The translations under genes were made by a program, and so were the position numbers. Below are positions 32,251 to 45,427 of a DNA stretch of 64,000 bases, piece by piece. The notes below the pieces were generated by a model, which was not told where the DNA came from, did not search any database, and saw only the letters and a program-made list of their open reading frames with translations. The stretch is from Heterobilharzia americana (Eukaryota; Platyhelminthes; Trematoda; Strigeidida; Schistosomatidae). The DNA lies in contig OX104127.1 of the NCBI GenBank assembly GCA_944470555.2, positions 111,752,741-111,816,740 of the forward strand, in the 5' to 3' direction. Numbering within the stretch: the first letter of the stretch is position 1; the number at the start of each line of letters is the position of its first letter.

Positions 32251-33654
32251 TTTCTGCCAGTTATGAGTTTTATTTCCGATGCCCCGCGTGACTCTGCCAA
32301 AATTAAAAGATAACAATAACTGATAGGTCTAAAATTATGTCAGAACCGATGTCACTAATCTATCCAATCGTTTGACACCAAAACTACCTTCAATATGTTA
32401 TTTTACTACTTTAGAAAAATTTGTTTTCATAAAGTACCACACATATCTACATAGGGGAGACCATCAAGTTTGAAGCAAAGGTTAAGTAGTAGTAAGACTC
32501 AACTCAACGTCACTTGAGTGGTAAATTTAACAGCCCACCGACCACAGCACCTAACCGTAGAATAAATCTACAGTTCATCAATGTAAACCTTAAACCTCTC
32601 ATGCTGGCTTTAGTTGAACTGATCAAATTCGATAGGTATGCGAACTGTCAGGATAAAACATCATTCTGAATTTTAATCACACTATTTTTCATTCTTTTAC
32701 CTACTTGTTATTTTAGCAAGATATAAGGATAACTGAACTACTTTGGTGCACAATAAAAACTGTTAATAAACAAAGTTGTTTTTCGCTTTTGAATAGGAGT
32801 CGATATCAGAATGAGTAAACGGTATTTATATCCCGATATCAGAAAGCAGATAGGTCGATAATATTTGTAATCTTGTTTGTTTGTGGTTCTATAAGTATGT
32901 GGAGACACTGTGTGTATTTGTGTCACAATACAGGTAAACGGTTAGTTTCTACCTATTTTCACTTTCTTTGCTAGATTTAAAAATGTCTATTATCAAGCTT
33001 AATCACTCATTAATGAAGGAAAATGATTATTTACCAGGCATTGAATGATTTCAGTTAAATATCAATTTGTTATTTTGTTGATAAGATTTCATTTATAGTT
33101 GAAGGGATAATTCACTCAAGTGAAGTGTATATTTATGCATGTCAAATATTTTAACATCTGAGAATTTTCACATAAAATCTATCAGTGTTCCAGATAATCT
33201 GAATCGAGTCTTTAAAAAAGACTATTTATCCATCTCCTGCACATAAAGATAAACACAGAAGTTTAAGAGAATAAAATTAATTGTGTTGTCTTAGGATTCA
33301 AAGTTTAAAATTGAAGTGTAACAGTGTAAACAGAAAAGGCAATATGAACATTCAGGGCTTAAAACACCAAATATCCTTTGGAATAATTTATCAAACACTT
33401 AAAGAAAATGTATGGAAAGGTGACAGTTAAGCTTCTCATATTTACTAAAGACTGTTAAGTAGCAAATCGTGAAATATTAATTAATTTTTCCTGGGAAAGT
33501 TTAATAGATGGTTCTATCCAGCATGTCTTAATGCTTATCACTTGATATTTCAACTGAAACTACAAATAGTGGCCGATCATTTCTGTCCAATTAACGACGG
33601 CGATTCAAAAGCAGTATCACATAAACTATACCCGCCGGAAAAGAAGCAGCTATT
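32251..33654. other. No gene recognised
   Basis: AT-rich background; no repeat family assigned. Confidence 0.5.
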
Positions 33655-33785
33655 GTGACTCGATGGTCTAGTGAGTAAACTATAGCCCAGTGGGAGGCGG
33701 TTACACCCAGTTGACGAGTCCCAAATAAGGTGAAACGCACCTCCTGAATTCCACTGCAAGCCACTATCCACCACTAACATTAGAT
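33655..33785 (+). mobile_element. SM-alpha-like type A repeat
   Basis: Begins with an A-box-like TGGTCTAGTGAG (33664-33675), then the ribozyme region 33700-33752 with TTGACGA (C3 to U), weakened stem II (GTCC with AGGT), GAAACGC and CTC in place of GTC. The tail CCACTATCCACCACTAAC is shared with the copies at 15.7 and 48.4 kb. Confidence 0.65.
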
Positions 33786-36044
33786 TTGAAAGGACAAAAG
33801 TTCAATAAATATGCGTTGCCTATATTACTAGAACAGTGAAATAAGGGGATTAAAAAGTATTAAAGCAAAAAAAGTAGTAATTAGGACTTCCCTACATATC
33901 CGGGCACAATTTTTTCTTGCAACTGCGTTCAGTACCCAGTAAAGTGAACAGTCATACTTGTTTTAACTGTTTCATTGAGTAGCAAATCAGACTGAAGTCC
34001 CCGCTAATTCTTTGGAATTCTTCAATCAGTTCTTATTTGTTCCCTTAACCCTTATTTATCTATCTAGTAAAAATAATTCATAAGCCTTGGTCTATGAGCG
34101 TTGTACGGACAAGAAAAAAGTTAGAAAAAATCTAAACCAAACTGTCAAACACTTTTTTGTTACAGCACTTAGCACTCAACAGCAGTGAAATAGTGAAAGG
34201 AAGTGTGATGTAACCCTTGTTGGGCGCTGTAGCTAACTATCTGAGGGATGAACTCCTAGTTAATTTGAAATAGAATTTAAGATAGCTGTTATAGACATAT
34301 CAAAGATACTTTGATAGCTATTGCTTCCAGGCTCTTAGTCACCTGTAACTGACCGATTAGTGTGTAATTTTCAGTTTCTTTCTGACTGTGTTTGTCTTAC
34401 AGTAACCAGACATTTCATAAAAATTTTCAACTCTTATTCTACATATTAAACTTCATAAAGCTTATTTACTTTCACTTGAGAGATTTTGGTTTTCGTCTCT
34501 TAACAGTTATTTTTTCTATGGAAAACTACAAAACTCAGTTCTTATTCTTTTATAAAGTTTCACGCTCTTGATTCATCCTATGGAAGTTCGACTACAAACA
34601 GAATATTCATACTTGGACAGATATAGTGTCATATGTTGTTCGCATATACGCATCCGCTTCTGATGTCTCATATCGGTTACTTCATTTGGTATAGGTGTTG
34701 TAAGTTGAGCCAAATGACTCAGATTACCTCCTACCCTGCGAGGCAGCGAGTTTAAGAAATACTTAGTACCTTCCTATTTTTTTCAAATGACCAGAAACTG
34801 AGTGGTGCCTATGATAGCCAAGTTTAAAATGAATGTTGAATCACAGTGATCAAATTTTGGGTGTGATCAAAAGTAGCGATTCCACTTGAAATATTACCAA
34901 AAACTAAAAACCTGGTCATTTTATATAAACATTCCTGCTGAAAAAGCCGTGGCATATACAGCGAAACATTCAGGAAAATCTTGTTTTTGACTTCCTAAAT
35001 ACAGTGGGATTATATTCAAACTTACCTATATATTGGCTCCTGTAAATTTATTTATAATAACTCGATGTATCACACAATGCACAAACTCCGCATGAATTTG
35101 ATTAATGATATATTTCTACTTAAACGGTCAAGCATAAACTTATTCTTAACAAATATGTATTTTATAAATCTAAGTAAGACATCATTCCAAGGGGATATTG
35201 AGTACGTTGATTGGTCACTGAAGAATAACCGTTTTCTTTTTGTCCACTCCTGAATGCCGGCTGACTGAATTCTATCACTCATTTTGCAGTGCAGCAACCA
35301 AGCTATAAGAAGTACCAACTCAGTACACTTTGATGGATGTTAATGGGATGAATTCATCTAGCAGGAGTCCCTTGGTCTATTTTCTGTGCTTGCTGGCACT
35401 TTCAACAAGGCATATTTGCAAATTCAAGGAAAGTGATGTCTAATATGAGATTCAAATTCAGTCAGTAGTCAGTGCTAGCCAACTTGAAATTCATCACTTC
35501 CAAGTGACCGATCAACAAAGACGAATCAGTCTTGAAAAAGTACATTCAAAATGGTATATCTCTGGTAAGATGTTACGAAAATAGTAGAAATCTACTAATC
35601 TACCTAATTCAAATTTAATGAAAGCCAACCAATAATAGAAACTTAAATTACAGGAAGTGAAGCTCCTCTAAAGTGTTAATGATCGACACAGACACAAGAA
35701 TCTCATTAAACGAACTGAGAGTGAGTGGACAGTAGAAATTCAGTGGTGGAGTAAGTCTATGGATTTTCAACAGCCCTGACAAGTAAGTCATGTTCAGTAG
35801 CCATCTTAATTTCAAGGAAAACAAGATCATTTTGGTGCTGATCAAAAAATTTACCTTCCTACATAAAATTAAAAAAATGTTTATTTCATTGTAGTAACGC
35901 CTCAGTCAATATCTTGGCGTTATATTGATGCATCCCATCAACGTTTAGATAATCAGTTACGTAGACCATTCTACTAAAATTCGAGTATTCATTAAATCTT
36001 GCTTTTCTATATTTACTGACCACAGGATTTTGAGATGAAGGAGA
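33786..36044. other. No gene recognised
   Basis: AT-rich. A higher-complexity patch at 34640-34790 (CTACCCTGCGAGGCAGCGAG) may be a repeat but shows no feature I can name. Confidence 0.45.
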
Positions 36045-36425
36045 ATTGTTGTAGCTCAGTATGGGGACTTTGGTGATGTCGTGTTCTCTGAGCTGGATGG
36101 TTTAGCAGTGAAGCTTTCATTATCACTCTAAACAACATCATTAAAACAAACTTCAAAAAGAAAAGAGCCATAGGGTTTTCTCTCTATTTATTTCGATAAA
36201 CAAGGAGACGATGAAAAGGCCTTGGCAGAAATATCCAGTCACACACAAGGCCATCACGGTAAGCTACTATGCCACTTGTAGAGAAAATCAGATAGCTCAA
36301 TTCCTTCTCAAATTTATGTTGTCTAGAATGACTATGGAAGCTTCACAATTAAATCAAACAGCTCAGCAACCACAACACCATCAAAATTCATTGCTCGTTT
36401 TGATTCAGTTAACGATGACTTCTTA
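36045..36425 (+). repeat. Repeat family X with imperfect inverted ends
   Basis: Left arm 36050-36150 and right arm (reverse complement) 36315-36410 share GATGGTGTTGTG-like, GAGCTG, TTTAATTGTGAAGCTT and ATTCTAGACAACAT blocks at roughly 70% identity. The middle has TTTTCTCTCTATTTATTTCG and an ACACACAAGGCCATC block, also present near 63930-63990. No ribozyme core or pol III boxes are obvious. The 71-codon frame inside reads through the right arm only. Confidence 0.65.
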
Positions 36426-36429
36426 ATAG

Positions 36430-37435
36430 TGGAGATGTTAATACGCAACACATTTTAGCTTTGTCAGGTAAGTGAACAGTGTGTGGTAGTGTCATTCTAA
36501 ACCAGTAACATCACGTCGAGTACATTGCTATCAACCAAAGTCATCACACTGAATCGTTTACTGCATTTAAGCTACACACCCTTGTGTTTATGTATGAAAA
36601 GAAGACAAGGAGAGTAACAAATCACTTAAACTAATGTGCCGTATAAAAAACTAAATGTATATTTATTGGAGGAGAGAACCACACCAGTCAGTTAGTCAGT
36701 CATTCAACCGAAGTGTACAAGAGTGAAAGTAGAATGGTTCACATTAGGACAAATGATTACATTCATATTTATCATGCAAGTGGTCTAGACAAAAGAGAAT
36801 GGCGCCAACCTATTTTAGTCTGAAAGCTAAATACTAGACCGATTAATTTTGCGGGACGAAATAGGGAGATTACAAAAATTGACACTATATTTCGGAATTA
36901 AATCAAAAAGTTAGTAAAATTTTACAGTCAATTAACAGTGAAATAAGTCCAGTAAAATGGGAGACGGTCATACAAATAGATTTTTTGTAGAATTTGATTT
37001 CCAGACTAGAATTCCTCCTGTTTTGTGTAAATAAAAGTTTAGCTTGTATCAGTATAAGAAGGGCAGTGATTTGAATGTAGATACCTTCTACATATTATTT
37101 GTTATGCATTGTCAATTTAGTGTTTTGGCGTCTGACAGTAAATATTGGAAAGCTTTTAATCTGACCCTAATGAATCTTCACAGTAACGAGCATAATACAC
37201 TAGAAACAAACAGTACATCTTCAATGAATGAAACCCGCACAATTTAACTTCGGAGGCAGAAATTACCACTTTGCTGTTCAAGTTGTATTGCAAATAAAAA
37301 ATTTCATGTTTTTATCTTGTCTAATGTTCAGTTAACTTGCAAACTTTAATAAGGATTTTCAGTATCTTGAGAATTATGCCGTTTATATGTACATTCAAAT
37401 AAAAATTATTACATGATATTGTTGTGCTACCAAAT
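36430..37435. other. No gene recognised
   Basis: AT-rich background between repeat X and the PLE fragment. Confidence 0.5.
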
Positions 37436-37439
37436 CCTA

Positions 37440-38003
37440 ATCGAAGATAGATTCATGCAAAGAATATCATGAACAAGTAGTGAGAAATAATAATAAATAA
37501 TCTCATGTACCAAATCCCATGCAATGACTGTGAGGTCAAGTACATAGGTCAAATTAGCTGGTTGGGGCCAGTTAGATTAAAGGAACACAGAAATTTAGCC
37601 AAATATAAAATGACAGGCACAAATAGGATCGATAATCTAAAAAACAACTCGGCTATTGCAATGCATGCATTAACACACAACCATAAAATAGGCTAGGTGG
37701 GATAAAACCTCTGTACTTAAATCCAATCTGATTAGGTGGAGAGAGATTGATTATTGAATCTTTGTTAATCGAATCAACACCCAACATGTGTAGCAGGGAC
37801 GACACAACATCTGTAACAGAGATATGGAAAAGTTTACTACTAATAAAAGCGAATAATATTATATGACAGGACTGTAAAAATCCGATATTGAAAGGAGTGT
37901 GATTGAAATGATATGATTATGAGCAATAATTTGTGCTGGGAACGCCATCAAGTAGACAGTATTGTACCACTGTGTTATAAATCAAATAAGCAAATCCAGT
38001 TAT
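37440..38003 (+). mobile_element. Penelope-like element 3' fragment
   Basis: Contains the GIY-YIG start, the downstream LKSNLIRW and ESLLIESTPN blocks (about 37715-37790) and the terminal sequence ATTGTACCACTGTG..ATAAATCAAATAAGC (37960-37998), the same end as in the PLEs at 14.3 kb and 0.45 kb. It therefore belongs to the same PLE lineage as 13435-14345 and preserves exactly the endonuclease part deleted there. Confidence 0.8.
37505..37696 (+). pseudogene. PLE GIY-YIG endonuclease fragment
   Basis: 63 codons: YQIPCNDCEVKYIG is the GIY-YIG signature with paired Cys, followed by RLKEHR (the conserved Arg and Glu-His), then KNNSAIAMHALTHNHKIG with the His-rich block of PLE endonucleases. An extra SWLGPV between YIGQ and RLKEH and a stop after HKIG show decay. 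The frame continues, shifted, into TSVLKSNLIRW. Confidence 0.8.
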
Positions 38004-38009
38004 AATTCA

Positions 38010-38402
38010 TAGGTTTGTGGGGATTTAGTGATTTTTCAAGTCGGTATTCATCATGGAATGATGTCAGTTGCAGGGATATTGGATACTTAGGATCACTGGG
38101 CAGCTGTTTCGTGCTAGTGACCATGAGGACAAATACTCAACGATGACATTGATTGATGATCAGTCTATGTCGTGAACCGACGGAAGTTGGAATTAGGGAC
38201 CGCTGGAATCCGACTCACTATATTAATGGCAACGTGCTGGCCACGGAACCTGAAGTTCCTGGATTCGATCCCTGACGGTTGGAGGTCATAGGTGGACACT
38301 GCTGAAGAGTCTCACACTAGGAAGAAACGGTTGTCCAGTGATCCCAGGTTTTTACCGCTCCTACAAATGACGTCAGTCGATAAATACCAACTTGGAAAAC
38401 TA
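38010..38402. mobile_element. SM-alpha-like type B inverted dimer
   Basis: Outer ends TTTTTCAAGTCGGTATTCATC (38030) and its near reverse complement ending at about 38400 define inverted arms of roughly 85 bp. The left arm holds a minus-strand ribozyme remnant (38100-38130), the right arm a plus-strand one (38296-38340). Between them are the family head (ATGTCGTGAACCGACGGAAG) and a B-box-like GGATTCGATCCC. It begins immediately after the PLE end. Confidence 0.7.
38296..38340 (+). ncRNA. Hammerhead ribozyme, type B, stem II weakened
   Basis: Stem I ACACTG pairs with CAGTG (38336-38340); core CTGAAGA 38302-38308; GAA 38324-38326; stem III ACGG/TTGT (38327-38334, two G-U pairs); C at 38335. All core residues are present, but stem II has lost its G10.1-C11.1 closing pair (G-A). 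Residual activity is possible. Confidence 0.65.
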
Positions 38403-41400
38403 ATATAGGAGTACATTCTACCACTGTGCCCAAGATTTACGTTTATGTTTATCTTATACTGTGTTCTTTATACGTCTACTGATGTAACTGCCCAATCACT
38501 CGTGGAAAATGCCTACTTTTTATGACTAACTAGTATACCTACGCAAAATAAATTGACGCAGTATCTTAGTTAAACTTGGATTAGATTGTACATTTCATCA
38601 CCACTTAGCATCGACAATCACTTAGACCTTTAGTAGTTCAGGGACGTTTTCATTAGAAAAAAAAGTTAATTTTTTTGAAAATATGGTAGAATTATAAACC
38701 GCATAGAAGAGGTTCAATCACGTTTGAGGTTTGGGAGTTGTTAGCACTTTTAGTTTTTAGTTATCTACGGCTACCAACGATCTACGTCGGATTCAATCCA
38801 CTGTCCGAGCATTCAAATCTCTAGCTAACCACCACGAGAACACCAAATTCCGTCAAGGTGATTATCGACTTTCAGCTAAGAATAGTGTAAAATAAATAAT
38901 TTGCAATATGTAGGGAATAAGTATACTGATTTGAACTTTTAACTAATGTTATAGGCTTTTTAAGTGATTAACTGGAAGAATACCTGAAACCTGTTACCTT
39001 TGCCCAGGCAACAGGTATCAAAAGGCTTAGACCGAACTAATGTATTCAAAAGGACACAGTTGTCAAAACTGTTTTGCCGTGGCTATTATGGCCTATGATG
39101 AAATACATTTATTGCGCAATACGCATATACAAGCCCTCATATTGATTACTTTGCAATTACCTTGTTTGTGTATTTTCTTGACCTATCGGTGTTTGATGAA
39201 CTTTGAATTTGACTTTTACCTAAAACAGTCGAAGCACTTTAAGTACTGATTTATTGATTAGGATAATTTTTATGATTTCAGGCTGTTTGGAGTTGATGAG
39301 AAACCATAAAATAATGTGTGTACATTTTATTTTTTCAATATCTTCGTTGCTGCTCACTTCATATGTGTTAAAGGAACCAAATGTAGCAAAACTTTTTTAC
39401 ATTATTTTACCATGCATATTTTTGCTCTCTTCCGAACCTTGATCTTTTTATCTTAGCCCTGCTTGTATTAGTTCAAAGACTTTGTTGATTCTAAACATTT
39501 TGCAACTCCGTAACCTACGCCGGTTACCTACATCTGGTGAAAGAAACGAGAAAACAGAGACGAAGGAAAGAATGTTTATGATTAATATGTGGTTTAGTAG
39601 TGGTTAAATATGGCACACCTTGCATTAAGACAGTCATTTGTAAAATGTGCTTCATTTCTTTTTCTGTTTATCTCTTGATTTGTTGTTTATACACTGGCGT
39701 TGTCTCTTGCGTTTTCTGGCCAGAATCCTTATCATTGCTGGTAATTTCCTATGATTTATCCCGCCCTCTCAACATATACTACATACATCCATTCTTGTCA
39801 GCGATCCCCACTGCACTAGTTAGCTGTCGTTTTGGTTCAACTCTAGAACCTATATTTTCATAAAATTTACCTAATAATCTTGTAAACAGTCAATCTTCCC
39901 CTTATATTCCTTACTGTCTCATCTGCTTCAGTTATTTACATTATTCATCACCTGTGTAATTGGTCGATCATACCAACAACCTCTTTTCAACTTGATCGAA
40001 TTATGTCCAGTTTTTTTAATGGATACATTATTTGGACACTGGATAAGTAGTTGGACAGAATTCTAGGAATAATGAAAACGAGTCCAAATTATCCTGCTGT
40101 ATATGTTGCTCTTGCCCTCTTCAAGTTTATGGATGGGAATAATTGTAAAAATTTATAAGTAGTATAAGTGGAATTCATCATAAATTGACGTTTTTATCAT
40201 CCACCAAACACAAAGCATGACATATTTGTTCGGCTTTTCCTTGAGCCATTGTTAAAGTCATATAAATAGTCTGTTTCAAGTTGGATGAGGAGACTCAAAG
40301 TAGCAATTTGAAATTTAGTCTTCTACCAATCATTCGACATGCACTTGCTTTCTAACTGTACAAACTTATTTCTACCCTACTGAAATGAATTCGTCCTACG
40401 GATAACATATGATGCTTTGTCGCGTGAAGATTACAAGGCTAGTCTATTGGTTCTTTGTTATGTCTCAGACTATTACTTTGAAAATTATCTATCACTCCAC
40501 AACATTTAAAATAATGAAAGGTATTTACTTTCAAGACATACAGATCATTTGTTATTTTACTTTTTAAAATCCTGTCCAAATTCCACCAATTAGTAAGAAA
40601 ATGAAAATCCCATAGGCAATTAGACTAAAAATCGGAAACTTTGTTGGAACATGCACAAATTTGTAGAGTGAAATAGGTCATGGTGCATTGGATTCCAACT
40701 TCGGTTCCAATTAATTGCAAGCTATTATTTTGATTTAAAAAAATTTCTACTAATCAGATAATTTTGCTTTCAGTCTACTTTTTCTAGAACCTTTAAGTTA
40801 AAAAACAAAAAAAACTTTTAAAAAGCTAAAAAGTCGAAGAAACAGGCAGAATTAATGACAAATTCTTAGTAGGCAAAGTACAAATGATGACATTAATAAA
40901 TTATCTGTATCCTTATGAAAAGGCTAAAAATACCTTGACAACACACCTGTAAGTCAGCCTTCAAAAGAATATTCCAGGATATAAACAAAAATCAAATTTA
41001 TTTTGTGTCTGTAAATTACACTCTGAAATGTTATGTAGACACATTGCAAACCCTAAATGACATTTTTCTTTTTCTGTTCTTATCTAGTGAAACGAAATTC
41101 TTCAGTGAAATTCGGCTGGAAGTCTAAATATTCTGACATGAGCAAATTTGTAAACCCTACGGTTAAACGAATTTCAAGAAAATGGAATGGGCAGTGAAGT
41201 ATGGAATACTTTCATTGATACAGGACTTCATCCACTACTCAGCTGTTTACGAATGTGGTTTCCCACTGACTTGTAACCAAGTATTAATTTGAATTAAATT
41301 TTTGACTGTTATTTGCTATATTAAACAAGGAAACCAAAATAAAAGGATGGAGTTAAGGGTTATCTTTCTTTTCAGACTGCATATCTAATCTATGCACCCG

Positions 41401-41960
41401 AACGACAGAAGCTTTTAAATAATTGCCTAGTTTGTTATGTTCATTCATTATATAGAAGCAATAACTACCAATGTATTATGATAAGCCTAAAGATGTGGTA
41501 GTGTTGAATCCTACTTTGGAAACAATATGTCTTCGCCGGATATGTCTTCGGACACAAAAATAAATATTTTCTTTGATTCAAGTCATTGCTAAAATGTAAA
41601 ATGTTTTTAGTTGGTGAATATGCTGTAGCAAGGATACACGCTAGACACAGCACTTGGTAGGCGAAAAAAAGTATGAACTATACAGCAGCCAAGCTATTTT
41701 GTTGCTGTAGTAAGTCAAATGCTCAATACTATTAAGGTCATTTAATTATTCACTCTCAAACACTATACATCTATATACACAATACTGGGGGTTCAGAACA
41801 AATGAAACGCTTTAAATGATGAAATACAGGTATAGCATAGTTTTGTTTGCTTTCATGATAACTAAGTTATTCGCTCTCTAAATGAGGATGAGCTTTTGTT
41901 TGATTTACCTGCCCTTCATTTCTTCTCTAAATTTAAAATTGCTGAACTATTCCAATAGAT
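38403..41960. other. No gene recognised
   Basis: About 3.5 kb of AT-rich sequence. Open stretches at 39040-39249, 39254-39442 and 39600-39863 are hydrophobic because of T-rich codons and show no domain. Confidence 0.5.
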
Positions 41961-41962
41961 GT

Positions 41963-42165
41963 TTGGGGACATCACGCTCCAGGCCCCACATGGCGACGGC
42001 GGGTTGGGCGTCCCAGCTGAGAGTGACATGGAGGAGATCGTGTGAGGAAGAAATGACAGCTTCTGGGCAGTCGTGGAGTGAGGTTCAAAAGGTTGCAGAG
42101 AGGAGAGTGGAATGGAGAAGTGCTACTGAAGCCCTGTATTCCACAAGGAAATCAAGCGACAAATA
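41963..42165 (+). mobile_element. RTE 3' end fragment F
   Basis: About 200 bp of the family tail: TWRRSCEEEMTASGQSWSEV, then RRVEW and EALYSTRK, ending in GACAAATAATAATTCC. The 5' truncation lies just upstream of the GGGCGTCC block (equivalent to GRPR, here WASQLR after a small deletion and frameshift). A severely 5'-truncated copy, typical of LINE insertions. Confidence 0.8.
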
Positions 42166-43141
42166 ATAATTCCAAAAGATAATACTTTATTTTAAGCACT
42201 ACTACCTAACGATATATAATGGCGTAAAGATGATGTGACACAAACACGATGGTGAAGTTAAGAAGAAACGTTCTTCATTTCTTACGGCTGCTGTGGATAT
42301 GTTCACATTCATACTAAAATCAAGTACCAACTGTCTAAAATGTTGTAACCAGCTAGTCTATATTATTGTTACATCTACTTCGCATTCAGTGAGTATTTAA
42401 TCGTATTCTGACTTTACCTATGCCTTTTACGTGACTGCAGCAATCAGTATGCATTTCAAAGTGTTTTTCGTACAAAAACCTCAATACTTCTGATAATATC
42501 CTCTTGACTAAATTTTGATAACAAAAATTCGAATGTCAACTGGACAGTATCCTGTAGAAAAGTTCTTAGAGTCGCAGATTCTGCGACTAAAGACTATCAG
42601 ATACAAGTGAAATATGATTCCAGACAGCATTTTACTAAAGATGAAAGTTGAATTCACAGACTTAATGATATAGCTTTTACTTATATCTGCGAAAACAAGT
42701 AATGTAATAATAAGCCATTATTCATTTGAGTGTGAGGAAAATCCAATATCTTTGAAGTGTTTATTATAGGTAGCTGTCAGTTGGACAAACAATGGAAAAC
42801 AGAGATCCCTGCTAAATTGTCTCAAACTAGGATAATAAAGCTGTCTGCTTTTTATTAGTTCTTCGTTCAGTGTTGATCCGTTTTCAGCATTCTGAAATAA
42901 AAATCTTTAATCTATAAAATAACATCAGTTTTGTTTCGCTATGATGGTGAATACTTAGCGTAGTATCTTGTACTTGTCTACGACGATGCACTTTATAACA
43001 TTAAAAGTTATTTAAAAAGGAGGCAAAGCAACTTTCGTTCATTTTGCATCCATTAAAAAACATAAGTACCAACAAAAAATATCAATTACCCAATACTTAA
43101 AATTCATTCAAACCATCAGATCTGATCCTGGTTTGAATATC
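42166..43141. other. No gene recognised
   Basis: AT-rich background; the left target-site duplication of RTE copy G begins at 43142. Confidence 0.5.
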
Positions 43142-43177
43142 TACAAATAAAGAACATTATTATTATTATTATTATTA

Positions 43178-43366
43178 TTAGTCCCTTGGGTTCCTAGTGG
43201 AACATAGGGCTTCAGCAGCACGTCTCCAGTGACCTCTGTTCTCTGAGATCTTTTGAACCTGGTTCCACAACAGCCCAGAAGCTCTCATTTCCTCCTCGCA
43301 TGATCTCCTCCATGTCACCCTCGGACGTCCAACTCGTCGCTTCCCATGGGGATTCCACTCGAGCAA
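43178..43366 (-). pseudogene. C-terminal tail of RTE copy G
   Basis: 62 codons with [24 protein letters not shown] at residues 4-26 and AAEALCSTRNPRD at the end. The stop is next to the (TTA)n tail. It is frame-shifted relative to the RT. Same tail as in copies A, C, F, H and I. Confidence 0.8.
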
Positions 43367-43387
43367 CTGGCCTGACGCGTGATGTCC

Positions 43388-45156
43388 TCAGTCGGCCTTC
43401 TCAGTGCATGGCCAATCCATCTCCACTTCCTCCTGCATATTTGTTGGGTGATAGGTTCTTGGTTGGTTCGTTCCCAGAGCTCCTTGTTGCTTATTCCTAT
43501 CATTCTGGCAATCCATCTGATCTTCAGTATCGAGCCAGCGAGGGCAGTTGTTGATGAATGTCTGTAGTTTATTGGAAATCCCTTTCGTGACGCGCCAAGT
43601 CTCTGAACCATACAAGAGCACTGACTTGACGTTGGTGTTGAAAATCCGAATCTTGTTCCGCATGCTGAGTACAGAAGCTCTCCACACTGGTTTCAAGCTA
43701 GTGAACGCCTGTCTTGCTTTTCCGATTCTGACTTTGACGTCTTCGTCCGTCCCGCCTGTAGTTGAAACAGTGCTTCCTAGATAGGTGAAGGAGGTTACTT
43801 CCATTAAGTTTCTCCCGTTGATGGTGAATGGAGTTTGTTGTTGTTGATGGTGGTGGTGCGGTATCTTCATCACTTCTGTCTTCTCTATATTCACCTGAAG
43901 TCCCGTCTTCGCTGCCTCTTCTATCAACTTGTTAGTTTTCACCAGTAAATCTTCAACTTTGTATGACATCAGACATAAGTCATCAGCGAAATCCAGATGT
44001 TCTAGGTTCTTTTCCGCAGTCCAGCCAGTGTATCCCCCTCTTCTCACAGCTCCCCACTGTTTGCTGCATGATCCAGTCCAGTCGACCACAATCAGGAATA
44101 TCATGGGGGATAGTAGGCAACCTTGTTTCACTCCTGTCTGTCTTCACTTCAAAAGCATCACTGAGCTTCCCATTGTGAATTAGTTGGCTGGCACGTGGCG
44201 TCTTCATATAGTTGTTGAATGAGGCTGATAAAGGTTTGTGGTACTCCGTAGTAATGGAGCAGTTTCCAAATTACCTCTCGGTCGACACTGTCAAAGGCCT
44301 TCTCAAAGTCGATGAAGTTGAGGTAGAGAGATGATTGCCATTCTATACTCTGTTCTATGATGATGCGAAGCGCTGCAATTTGGTCTGCACATGATTTGTA
44401 CTTCCTGAAGCCAGCCAGCCAGCCTGTTCCGGTCGTAGTTTTGAATCCAGTGCATCGTTTAGCCTCTCCAGGATGATGCGGCATAACATTCTGCTTGCTC
44501 TGGGTGGATAGGAGAGTGATTCCGCAGCAGTTCTTGCAAACACTTAGGTCTCCCTTCTTCGGCTGTTTGACAAGGTAACCCTTCTTCCAATCAATGGGCA
44601 GGTACCTTCTCTTCCTTCCACACCTTCTGCAATAGTGGTGTGAGCATGTCCGCTGTTGTCTCTGCGTCTGTTCTCAGTGCTTCTTTTTTGGGATCCCATC
44701 TTGTCCTGCTGCTTTCCCGCATTTCAGTAGCTTTATGGCGTTCAGCACTTCCATTTTCGTTGGGGGATTTATGTTCACTTGTAATTCAGCGGCTGCAGGT
44801 GGTATTTCTGGAGGAAGTTCAGGTGGTGGTCGATTCAAGAGCTTCTTCAAGTGGTCGGCCCACTGTTTCCTCTGATTCTCTTCTTTTGTAATTAAATTTC
44901 CGTCATCATCTTTTATTGGCTTCGTCTGCGTTGATTTCTTCTTCCCAGATAGCAACCTGGTTATTTGATACAATGTCGTCAGGTCTCTCTTACCTGCAGC
45001 CTGTTCTGCTTCACTTGCCAGTGTTTCGTAGAAGTGTCTTTTGTCTTTGCGAGCACTCTTCTTCACTTCTTTGTCCAGTGTTTTGTACATTGTATTCAGT
45101 TCCTCTTGTCGTTTAGCATCTTTGCACTGGTTCATCTTCTGCTTCACCATCCACAT
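43388..45156 (-). pseudogene. Linker and reverse transcriptase of RTE copy G
   Basis: Frame pieces in order: linker with KEVKKSARKDKRHFYETLASE and GDLTTLYQITR-like text (45156-44770), RT entry VLNAIKLLKCGKAAGQDGIP (44740-44690), a frameshifted block, FRKYKSCADQIAALR and motif A FIDFEKAFDSVDRE (about 44320-44270), motif B region VKQGCLLSPMIFL (44131-44090), motif C DFADD (FADD codons 43979-43990), then [40 protein letters not shown]. The 247-codon frame 44131-43388 is the longest intact RTE coding piece in the window. Catalytic Asp residues of motifs A and C are present. Confidence 0.85.
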
Positions 45157-45427
45157 CTCCCACCTCTATCAGCTTCCATGTATCCATTGAGATTCATTCC
45201 TTGTCTTCTTTCTTCTTCCTTCCTAATACTGTTGTGCAGGTTTCTTTCCAAATAGCTTTCAAAGACTTCCAGTGTTCTTCCACACAGGTTTATTCACGGA
45301 TGTTGCTCGATATCTCCCATTTTGTCTTGATGGCTGACTGATGTGAAGATCTCCTTTGTAATTTCATCCTTCAGTTTCCGAGTGTTGTACTTGAATTGAG
45401 GTCTATCACCAGCTTCCTTGAAGGCTT

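Noticed and set aside
39600..39863. 87-codon frame with hydrophobic stretches, possible membrane protein
   Set aside because: Hydrophobicity follows the T-rich composition; no signal, domain or splice context.
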